Origin: JANMES01 sp038329865
GTDB lineage: Bacteria > Planctomycetota > Phycisphaerae > Tepidisphaerales > Tepidisphaeraceae
Reading direction: 5' to 3'
Assembly (NCBI GenBank): GCA_038329865.1
Contig: JBBQNK010000001.1
Location: forward strand, 124,001-188,000
DNA length: 64,000 nucleotides
The notes beneath the pieces are model-generated. The model was given only the letters and a program-made list of their open reading frames with translations. It was not told the DNA's origin and did no database searches. The translations under genes were made by a program, and so were the position numbers. This document shows, one piece after another, positions 17,212-24,018 of the stretch (the first letter of the stretch is position 1; every line of letters starts with the position of its first letter).

Positions 17212-17625
17212 ATGCGTCGTGGAATCGAACGAAGAACAAATCGTGGCGGCTTTACCCTGATCGAACTGCTGCTGGTAATGGTGATCCTGGCCGTGCTGGC
17301 CGCGGTTGTCGTGCCGAAGTTCGTGGGTCGCGGCGAAGAGGCCAAGGTCTCGGCGACCAAGGCGCAGATCGCGCTGATCAAAACTTCACTCGATTTATTC
17401 GAGCACGATAGCGATCGCTTCCCCACCAGCGAGGAAGGGCTCAAAGCACTCAGCGAAAAGCCCGGCGATCTTTCCAACTGGCACGCGTATATGGATTCAG
17501 TCCCCAACGACGGCTGGGGCAATCCCTTCACGTACCGCTCCCCCGGCGAAAACGGCAAGAGCTATGACATCATCTCCTTCGGCCCCGACGGGCACGAAGG
17601 CGGCAACGACGACATCACCAACTGA
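17212..17625 (+). CDS. gspG: Major pseudopilin GspG
   Basis: A 137-aa major pseudopilin, main subunit of the T2SS piston. The class III leader ends RGG, followed by FTLIELLLVMVILAVLAAVV with the conserved Glu5. The C-terminal half has the GspG hallmark DRFPTSEEGLKAL and the calcium-binding-loop region NDGWGNPFTYRSPG...DIISFGPDGHEGGNDD. The ATG is preceded by AGGAG. The length is normal for GspG. Confidence 0.95.
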   Translation: MRRGIERRTNRGGFTLIELLLVMVILAVLAAVVVPKFVGRGEEAKVSATKAQIALIKTSLDLFEHDSDRFPTSEEGLKALSEKPGDLSNWHAYMDSVPNDGWGNPFTYRSPGENGKSYDIISFGPDGHEGGNDDITN

Positions 17626-17634
17626 GCGGGATTA

Positions 17635-17746
17635 ATTTGCAATCGTCAATTTTCAATTTGCAATTGAAGAGAGGCGCGAACGGCGCTGGGGGTGATCGTG
17701 CGCGCGTTCTCGATTGCAAATTGCAAATTGAAAATCGCAAATTGAA
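17635..17746. repeat. Long palindrome (family D, copy 1) at the gspG/gspH junction
   Basis: A left arm (about 17636-17668; TTTTCAATTTGCAATTG) and a right arm (about 17711-17746; CAAATTGCAAATTGAAAAT) are inverted copies around a GC-rich loop. It is strikingly AT-rich against its surroundings. A relative is at 57365-57434. The gspH frame runs through it. Confidence 0.82.
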
Positions 17747-18224
17747 GAAGGCCTTCACCCTGATCGAGTTGATCATGGTGCTGGTGATTATCGCCGTCGT
17801 GGTGGCGCTGCTCGGGCCGCAGTTGACGGGTTTCACCATCGGCCGGACCACGCGCAACACCGCGACGAATATCCTGGCGCTGACGCATTACGCCCGCACG
17901 CAGGCCGTGACCGAAGGGTGCACCTATCGCCTGAATTTCGACGACAAGGCCAACTCGCTTTTCCTGACGTACGAGTCCGGCGGCGAGTTTGTCGCGCCGG
18001 GCAATGACTTCGGCACGCCGTTGAATATCGACAGCTCGATCAAGATCGACACCAGTATTGCCGTGAACACCGACGGCAAGCAGTTCATCGAGTTCCGCCC
18101 CACCGGCCGGACCGATCCGGCGACGATCACGCTAACAGACCGCTACGGCTCGATGTACGAGCTGGCATGCTCGTCGGCGACGGAGCAATTCCGCATTCTG
18201 CCTCAGTCGGAGTTGACGAAATGA
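17637..18224 (+). CDS. gspH: Minor pseudopilin, GspH-like (start uncertain)
   Basis: A minor pseudopilin with the N-terminal helix KKAFTLIELIMVLVIIAVVV; the residue before the expected cleavage site is Ala rather than Gly. The rest (about 150 aa) has the GspH-type beta-rich body, and ARTQAVTEGCTYRLNF is typical. There is no ATG or GTG upstream of the helix: the candidate starts are TTG codons from 17637 (44-residue leader) to 17742 (leader MKKA). All but the last use repeat-derived sequence for the leader. I list the longest form. It overlaps gspI by 4 nt. Confidence 0.8.
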   Translation: MQSSIFNLQLKRGANGAGGDRARVLDCKLQIENRKLKKAFTLIELIMVLVIIAVVVALLGPQLTGFTIGRTTRNTATNILALTHYARTQAVTEGCTYRLNFDDKANSLFLTYESGGEFVAPGNDFGTPLNIDSSIKIDTSIAVNTDGKQFIEFRPTGRTDPATITLTDRYGSMYELACSSATEQFRILPQSELTK

Positions 18225-18628
18225 AATCCGTCACTCCGAATCGTCGCGGTTTTACGCTCGTGGAAGTGCTGGCCGCGCTGTTGCTGATCGCCATCGTTCT
18301 GCCGGTGGTGATGAAAGGCATTTCGATCGCGGTGCTGGCTTCCAGCACAGCGCAGCATCGCACGGAAGCCTCGGGGCTGGCGGAATCAAAATTGACTGAG
18401 CTGGTCACGACCGGCGCGTGGCAGAACGGAAATCTCAGCGGCGATTTTGCACCCGACTGGCCCAACTACCACTGGCAGGCCACCGTCGCCAGCTATGAAG
18501 GCGACACCAGCGGCCAAAATCTGCAGGAGATCGATCTGCAGGTATTGTGGACGACTCGTAGCCAGCAGCAGTCGGTTGAGGTGAGCACATTAGTCTTCGC
18601 CCGTGGGAGCAGCACGACCAGTGAGTAG
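18221..18628 (+). CDS. gspI: Minor pseudopilin GspI-like
   Basis: A 135-aa minor pseudopilin. The short leader MKSVTPNRRG is cut before FTLVEVLAALLLIAIVLPVV, with Glu5 present. The remainder contains the GspI-type segment ASGLAESKLTELV. ATG 18221 overlaps the gspH stop (ATGA), which decides the start. It should sit with GspJ and GspK at the pseudopilus tip. Confidence 0.87.
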   Translation: MKSVTPNRRGFTLVEVLAALLLIAIVLPVVMKGISIAVLASSTAQHRTEASGLAESKLTELVTTGAWQNGNLSGDFAPDWPNYHWQATVASYEGDTSGQNLQEIDLQVLWTTRSQQQSVEVSTLVFARGSSTTSE

Positions 18629-19361
18629 CGCACGAAAACAATTTTCCGCCTCACCCGCGCGGCGCGGCTTCACGCTGATCGAGTTGATCATCGCGCTCAG
18701 CATCGTCGCGGTGATTTCAGTCTCGCTGTTCGCGAGCCTGAAAGTGGCGTTCCGCGCCCAGAGCACGGCCGAAACCTCCATCGAGCCTTCACGCACCGCG
18801 GAACTGGCGATGGAATTTCTTCGGCAGGATATCGAAAACGCCATGCCCCCCGCCGACACCACGGGCGGAACGACGCTGGCCACCGGGAAGCTCGTCGGAA
18901 ATTTCGTCGGCACCGACCAAACCGACGGCCGCGGCCACCCGGGGGACGATCTGGTCTTCTTCACCACCGCCAACGCGACCGATCACCCCTCCGCCAATGG
19001 CGAGATCAAGAAAATCGAGCTGCTGACGTACGTTCCGGAAAACTCCAACGTCACCGTGCTCGCGCGGCGGGTGACGCGCAACCTGCTGACGAATGTCACG
19101 CCCACGCCGGACGAAGAAATCCTCTGCCGCGGAATTTCCGGATTTAATCTCCGCTATTTCGACGGAACTGATTGGCAGGACGCGTGGGATACCGGCACGC
19201 TGAATGTCCTGCCCGCCGCCGTGGAAGTGACGATCGAACTCGAGCGGCCCACCGCCGACGGCCAAATGCGAACACTGCGATACGCCCGCGTGTTTCAACT
19301 GGCATGCGCCGCCGACGCCAGCGATACGCCGGACGCGGTCCAGGGAGTGGGTGCACCGTGA
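18621..19361 (+). CDS. gspJ: Minor pseudopilin GspJ-like
   Basis: About 246 aa. The leader ends ARRG, followed by FTLIELIIALSIVAVISVSLFA. The body has the GspJ signature SRTAELAMEFLRQDIENAM, then beta-rich sequence. GTG 18621 overlaps the gspI end by 8 nt and has GGGAG upstream; GTG 18603 is an alternative that adds six residues. Its end overlaps the most upstream gspK start (GTGA). Confidence 0.86.
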   Translation: MSSARKQFSASPARRGFTLIELIIALSIVAVISVSLFASLKVAFRAQSTAETSIEPSRTAELAMEFLRQDIENAMPPADTTGGTTLATGKLVGNFVGTDQTDGRGHPGDDLVFFTTANATDHPSANGEIKKIELLTYVPENSNVTVLARRVTRNLLTNVTPTPDEEILCRGISGFNLRYFDGTDWQDAWDTGTLNVLPAAVEVTIELERPTADGQMRTLRYARVFQLACAADASDTPDAVQGVGAP

Positions 19362-20875
19362 AGCAACGGACGAAATCAAAAACGCGCAACGAACTCTTTT
19401 CCTCTCCCGGTATTCCGGGAGAGGGCGGGGTGAGGGTTCTGTCGCAACGTCACGCGGCATGTCCGATTGCAAAGAACCCTCACCCTACCCTCTCCCGGCG
19501 TACCGGGAGAGGGAACAATCGCCGCGGGATGATCTTCATCACCTCGCTCGGGATCATCATCGTGCTCGTCAGCCTGCTGCTGGTGTTCGCGCAATCCATG
19601 CGGACCGAAGCCCTGGCGTCGGCTAACCAGCTCGCGGCGATCCAGGCGGAGACCATCGAGCACGGGGCCGAGCAGTGGGCGAGCGCGCAGGTCGATGCCA
19701 ATTCGCCCAACGCCACTACGATCACGCAGATCAGCGCCGACACCATTCCGGTCGGCGGCGGATACTTCTGGGTGATGCGCGCCAACCCTGACAACACCAC
19801 CACGCAGGAATTCGGCATTACCGATGAGTCGAGCAAGCTCAATATCGGCGTGGCCCGCCTCACGCGAACGATCAACCTGCCGGGCATGACCGAGCAGGCG
19901 ACCGACTCCATCGGCGACTGGGTCGACACTAACGAAACGCCCAACCCCGCCGGCGCGGAAAGTTCTTACTACAACACGCTGCCCGAAGCCTACTCGGCCA
20001 AAAACGCGGCGCTGGAATCGCCCGAAGAACTGCTCCTCATCCAGGGCGTGGACGAAAATCTCCTCTACGGCTACGACCGCAATCACAACGGTGTGATCGA
20101 CAACGGCGAAAGCGCCACCAACTCCGGCACAAGCTCGGTGATCGGGTCGGGCGATGCCTCGTGCGGGATTTTCCCGTGCATCACGGTCTTCACCGTCGAG
20201 CCGAACACCGCTAGCGACGGCAGCCAGCGGTTTTATGTCGGCACGGCGATCCCGCAGTTTTACGGCGGGATCAACAACCTGCTCACGCAAGCCAAAGTGC
20301 CCGCGAGCGACATCACGCAGATCATGAACCGCCTGCTCGCGGCGCTGGCGGGCAAGCCGTCGGGAAGCCCGGCGTTTCAGACGCTTGGCTCGTTCTATAC
20401 CGCGGCCCACATGAACAGCAACGATCTCGTGCTCGTCGCCGACAAGCTCACCTCCTCGCGGAGTTCGACCCTGCTGGGCATGGTGAACGTCAACACCGCT
20501 TCGGCCGCCGTGCTGGCGACGCTGCCGGGGCTCACCGAGACCGATGCCGACACGCTCATCAACGCCCGCGGCAGCGCGACGCACACCGATTTCGCGTGGG
20601 CGCTCTCCGCGCTGGCGCCCGCACAGGCCGAGAGCATTGCCGGATCGCTCACGGCACGGTCGTACCAGTATTCAGCCGACATCGTCGCTGTCAGCCCCGG
20701 CGGGCGGGCATTCAAGCGCGTGCGGATCGTGATCGACGCGCGCACCGTTCCGTCAAAAATCATCTACCGCAAAGACCTCACCGCCCTAGGCTGGCCACTC
20801 AATCCTGCGATTCAAAAGCAATTGCGGGCCGGGCAAACGCCCGTCGCCGGCGCGATTAACCAGGGAGACAATTGA
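19358..20875 (+). CDS. gspK: Minor pseudopilin GspK-like, leader interrupted by a repeat
   Basis: The large minor pseudopilin. The hydrophobic N-terminus (MIFITSLGIIIVLVSLLLVF) directly follows RRG, so residue 1 of the mature protein is the Met and the leader must be encoded upstream. As usual for GspK, Glu5 is missing. The only ATG/GTG starts upstream are GTG 19358, which overlaps the gspJ stop and gives a 57-residue leader, and GTG 19430 (33-residue leader). Both take in palindrome F1, which encodes PGIPGEGG and PTLSRRTGRG. The body has the GspK helix-hairpin region MVNVNTASAAVLATLPGLTE. Confidence 0.85.
   Translation: MKQRTKSKTRNELFSSPGIPGEGGVRVLSQRHAACPIAKNPHPTLSRRTGRGNNRRGMIFITSLGIIIVLVSLLLVFAQSMRTEALASANQLAAIQAETIEHGAEQWASAQVDANSPNATTITQISADTIPVGGGYFWVMRANPDNTTTQEFGITDESSKLNIGVARLTRTINLPGMTEQATDSIGDWVDTNETPNPAGAESSYYNTLPEAYSAKNAALESPEELLLIQGVDENLLYGYDRNHNGVIDNGESATNSGTSSVIGSGDASCGIFPCITVFTVEPNTASDGSQRFYVGTAIPQFYGGINNLLTQAKVPASDITQIMNRLLAALAGKPSGSPAFQTLGSFYTAAHMNSNDLVLVADKLTSSRSSTLLGMVNVNTASAAVLATLPGLTETDADTLINARGSATHTDFAWALSALAPAQAESIAGSLTARSYQYSADIVAVSPGGRAFKRVRIVIDARTVPSKIIYRKDLTALGWPLNPAIQKQLRAGQTPVAGAINQGDN
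19400..19514. repeat. Long palindrome (family F, copy 1) inside the gspK leader
   Basis: The left half (CTCTCCCGGTATTCCGGGAG, then GGTGAGGGTTCT) is mirrored by the right half (AGAACCCTCACC, then CTCTCCCGGCGTACCGGGAG). Each end also holds a smaller hairpin CTCTCCCGG/CCGGGAGAG. The second copy is at 23869-23984 in front of the secretin. Confidence 0.88.
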
Positions 20876-22395
20876 AACCGCCGCGACATCATAAGATTCT
20901 GGGGATTTCGCTCGGCGAGCAGTCGCTGCTGGCGGCCGAAGTCACGCAGGGCGAGAAGCTTGAAGTGAAGCGCCTGGCGGAGTTCGTCTATCCCGCCGGT
21001 GTCTCATTCGCGCAGCCGGCGGCGCTAGGGGCGGCGTTTGCGGAATTCCTGCGAAGCAAGCAATTCACCGCCAAGTCTGCGGTCGTCGGCATTCCCGCCA
21101 AGTGGCTGGCCGTGAAGTCCAAAGACGTTCCCCCCGCTGACGCGAGCACGCTGGCGACGATTCTCCGCCTGCAGGCCGAAGGCGATTTCTCCGCCGAGCT
21201 CAAGGCGCTCGTGTACGACTACGCCGGCCTCACCACGAGCGGCGAATCCTCGTCGGTCATGCTGATCGCCACGCCGAAGAAGTACGTCGACGCCGCCGTC
21301 GAATTCTGCGTCGCCGCGAAGCTGTCGGCCGTCGCGGTCACGCCGTCGGTGGTGGCGTTGTCGTCGGCGACGAGCCGGGCGATCGGGAAAGATGCGATGG
21401 TGCTCGCCGTCGCGTCCGATGGCACGGAATTCGCCGCACAGGATGGCGAATCCACGATCGCGGTACGAACGCTGCGATCCGCGACGACCGGCGAAGTCCG
21501 CCGCGCCGTCTCCGGCGTGCCGGCTTCAGCCGGCATGGCTGTGATCGGATCGGCTTCATCGGATGTGGGATCTCAGCGCGAGCTCGTCCTCTGGGACGGC
21601 GTAGGCGTCGACTCCGAATGGCTGGGCCGCGGCCTGGGCGTCACCATCCGCGCCGCGGATCTCGCCGCGCTCGGCGTTGACGCAAGCCTCGCCGCCGCCA
21701 ACGGCGCGATGACCGCCGGCGTCAGCAACGGCTCGATCGCAACCGGCTCCCCCGGCCAGGGCGCTTCGGTCTACGTCGGGCACCGCAAATTCGCCGCCGC
21801 CGTCGCCGTCGCGATCGAATCGCTCGGCGATCGCACGGCGACGATCGATTTCCTGCACTCGCGCCTGGCCGCCCCGAAAAAACCGCTCCTCCCGCGCTGG
21901 GCGGTCTACACCGGCGCCGCCGTCGTGGCGCTGATCGTCTGCGTCGTGCTGGCGTACAGCAATCTCGAAAGCCAGCAGCAGCAGTTCGCCTCTGACAAGG
22001 CCAAGATCGAAAAGATGAAAGGCGAAATCGCCGCCGCCGATGCGTTCGTCAGCAAGGTCACGTTCGCGCAGGCGTGGCACACCGGCGCTGCTCGTTACCT
22101 CGCTTGCGTGCGCGATCTCACCAAGGCGCTGCCCGATGACATGGTCACCTACGCCACCAACGTGCAGGTGCATGAAATTACTCAACTGGTCAAGGGCAAA
22201 TCGGTACAGACGGGCAACCTCTTCGGCACGCTCTACGGAAAGACCGCCGACCAGCAGCGCGTGCAGACCGTGCTCGACGGAATCAAGGGATTGCCGTCCT
22301 TCACCGACGTGAAGCTCGGCGGAACGCAGGACGCGGGCCGCGGACGCGAAGTGTCATTTTCCATCACCTTTACCTACAGGCCGGCCAAAGGATGA
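20872..22395 (+). CDS. gspL: GspL/PilM-like T2SS assembly protein
   Basis: A 507-aa protein with an actin-like cytoplasmic domain at about residues 1-320 (ILGISLGEQSLLAAEV start, like PilM), one membrane helix at about 343-363 (AVYTGAAVVALIVCVVLAYS) and a periplasmic part with a coiled-coil (KAKIEKMKGEIAAADAF) and a small alpha/beta domain, like PilN. GspL has this same cytoplasmic-helix-periplasmic plan. It starts with TTG at 20872, overlapping the gspK stop (TTGA) after a good GGGAGACA site. It should dock GspE to the platform. Confidence 0.82.
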   Translation: MKPPRHHKILGISLGEQSLLAAEVTQGEKLEVKRLAEFVYPAGVSFAQPAALGAAFAEFLRSKQFTAKSAVVGIPAKWLAVKSKDVPPADASTLATILRLQAEGDFSAELKALVYDYAGLTTSGESSSVMLIATPKKYVDAAVEFCVAAKLSAVAVTPSVVALSSATSRAIGKDAMVLAVASDGTEFAAQDGESTIAVRTLRSATTGEVRRAVSGVPASAGMAVIGSASSDVGSQRELVLWDGVGVDSEWLGRGLGVTIRAADLAALGVDASLAAANGAMTAGVSNGSIATGSPGQGASVYVGHRKFAAAVAVAIESLGDRTATIDFLHSRLAAPKKPLLPRWAVYTGAAVVALIVCVVLAYSNLESQQQQFASDKAKIEKMKGEIAAADAFVSKVTFAQAWHTGAARYLACVRDLTKALPDDMVTYATNVQVHEITQLVKGKSVQTGNLFGTLYGKTADQQRVQTVLDGIKGLPSFTDVKLGGTQDAGRGREVSFSITFTYRPAKG

Positions 22396-22982
22396 ACGCA
22401 TTTAACTCACTTTCCAAGCGTGAACGCTCCATCGCCATCGCCGTGATCGTGGTGGTGGCGGCGGTGATCGTCTATCAGTTCCTGCTCGTGCCGTACCTGA
22501 AGGAGCGGCAGACCGTCGCCGACAACCGCGCCCACGTGAGCGAGCAGCTCGCCGACGCCGAGCGGCTCTTCAAGCGCCAGGAAGGTCTGAAAAAAGTGTG
22601 GATGGAGATTAAGAGCGGCGGCCTGAAGTCCAGCCGCGGCCAAGCCGAGAGCCAGGCGCAACAGGCGGTGCTGGAATGGGCCAAATCCGCCGGCGTGAAT
22701 GTCGCGTCGCTCAAGCCCGAGCGCGACGTGACGCAGAACCAGTTCCAGGTGATCAGCTTTCACGTGACCGGGTATGGCTCGATGCAGTCGATCTCCACGC
22801 TCCTCTGGTCGCTGGAGACCGCGACGATCCCCGTGCGCGTAAATGACCTGCAGATCACGCCGCGCAAGGAAGGGACCGACGATCTCACGCTGCAGATCAG
22901 CGTCTCGACGCTCTGCCTGCCGCCCGATTCGACGAATAAGCCGGCCGTCAGCATGGCCGACGCATGGAGGTCGCAACGATGA
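22392..22982 (+). CDS. gspM: GspM/PilO-like T2SS assembly protein
   Basis: A 196-aa inner-membrane protein with one N-terminal helix (residues about 13-32, IAIAVIVVVAAVIVYQFLLV). A coiled-coil follows (ERQTVADNRAHVSEQLADAE), then a ferredoxin-like fold region, VISFHVTGYGSMQSISTLLW, typical of PilO/GspM. It should pair with the GspL periplasmic domain. The start overlaps gspL by 4 nt. Confidence 0.78.
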   Translation: MNAFNSLSKRERSIAIAVIVVVAAVIVYQFLLVPYLKERQTVADNRAHVSEQLADAERLFKRQEGLKKVWMEIKSGGLKSSRGQAESQAQQAVLEWAKSAGVNVASLKPERDVTQNQFQVISFHVTGYGSMQSISTLLWSLETATIPVRVNDLQITPRKEGTDDLTLQISVSTLCLPPDSTNKPAVSMADAWRSQR

Positions 22983-23009
22983 GGCGCTACCCGAGACTAT
23001 TTTCGATCC
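22392..23009 (+). other. Junction note: gspL/gspM/gspC-like overlaps
   Basis: ATG 22392 overlaps the gspL stop (ATGA) and ATG 22979 overlaps the gspM stop (ATGA). The three genes are therefore probably translated in a coupled way. Confidence 0.7.
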
Positions 23010-23830
23010 TGACGCTGGCCGTCGCGCCATTGGCGATGGCGCAATCGCCTGACGCACCGCCCACCACCTCGCCCGCTGCCGTCGCGGAAAACGCCGGCAC
23101 CGCCGGTGGCATAACGCTCCCCTCGCCCCCGGGCTTCACGCTTTCGCCCTCAGCAGCGCCGACGACCTCGCCCGCCGCTGCCGGCTCGACCGGCCCGGGA
23201 ACTGTGACGCTCCTTCCGACGACGTCGCCGTCCATGGGAATGGTCGCGCTCGAGCTTCCGCCGACCACCGAGCCGGCGACCCAGCCCACGACTCAACCGA
23301 TCACGATGAATTCGCCGACAACGCATCCGACGACCGCCCCTACGTCGCCAGCTGACGGCGGACATGTCGCCGGTCTGCCCGACACGCCGCGCACCCGCGC
23401 GATGCCCGGCCGCAGCATCTTTCAGAAGGGCCGGCCAACAGCCAACACTACGCCGTCTACCCCGACGACCTTGCCTTCAACAACCCGGCAGGAACGCAAC
23501 ATCGTCTTCGACGGCGTGACCGACGCTGACGGCGAAGCCTACGCCATGTTCGAAGACACCTCCGTCGGAAAAATCATGCAGCTCAAGACGGGCGATGCCA
23601 TTGCCGGCGGGAAGATCACGCAGATCACCCTCGATGCCGTCACCTACGAAAGTAACGGCCACTCGACCCGCGTCGCCGTCGGCCAGACGCTCGATGCAGG
23701 CGAAGCGCCGCTGCTGACGTCGCGGGCGTCCATTAGCTCCGGCTCGCCGACCACTGGGCCGTCGGTGGGCACGGTCGACGACCTGCTCGAAAAACTCCGA
23801 GCCAAGCGGCGGAAGGAATTAGGCCAATGA
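22979..23830 (+). CDS. Exported protein with a GspC/PilP-like homology-region domain
   Basis: A 283-aa protein. A signal peptide (FSILTLAVAPLAMAQ) is followed by about 150 residues of low-complexity Pro/Thr/Ser/Ala with repeated TTSPAA and TTEPATQP units. The compact C-terminal domain (about 165-250: NIVFDGVTDADGEAYAMFED, then AIAGGKITQITLDAVTYES) looks like the small beta-domain of PilP/GspC that binds the secretin. No separate gspC is present, so this is the likely link between inner-membrane proteins and GspD. The assignment rests on position and domain character rather than a firm match. Confidence 0.62.
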   Translation: MRRYPRLFSILTLAVAPLAMAQSPDAPPTTSPAAVAENAGTAGGITLPSPPGFTLSPSAAPTTSPAAAGSTGPGTVTLLPTTSPSMGMVALELPPTTEPATQPTTQPITMNSPTTHPTTAPTSPADGGHVAGLPDTPRTRAMPGRSIFQKGRPTANTTPSTPTTLPSTTRQERNIVFDGVTDADGEAYAMFEDTSVGKIMQLKTGDAIAGGKITQITLDAVTYESNGHSTRVAVGQTLDAGEAPLLTSRASISSGSPTTGPSVGTVDDLLEKLRAKRRKELGQ

Positions 23831-23868
23831 AAAAGAATTTAACCCCGAGAACTTCCAAATTTCTTACT

Positions 23869-23984
23869 CCTTCTCCCGGTATTCCGGGAGAAGGCGGGGA
23901 TGAGGGTTTTGTCTCCTTCATCGAGCGGTCTGGAAATCCCAGCAGAACCCTCACCCTGCCCTCTCCCGGCTTACCGGGAGAGGG
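23869..23984. repeat. Long palindrome (family F, copy 2) in front of the secretin signal peptide
   Basis: The left half (TTCTCCCGGTATTCCGGGAG) and right half (CTCTCCCGGCTTACCGGGAG) are arranged as at 19400-19514, with the inner pair GATGAGGGTTTTG / AGAACCCTCACC. It reads in frame between a coupled ATG (23827) and the signal-peptide ATG (24019). Confidence 0.88.
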
Positions 23985-24018
23985 ACAAACTCAGTCGGCA
24001 CCTTTCAGGCGATCCTCT

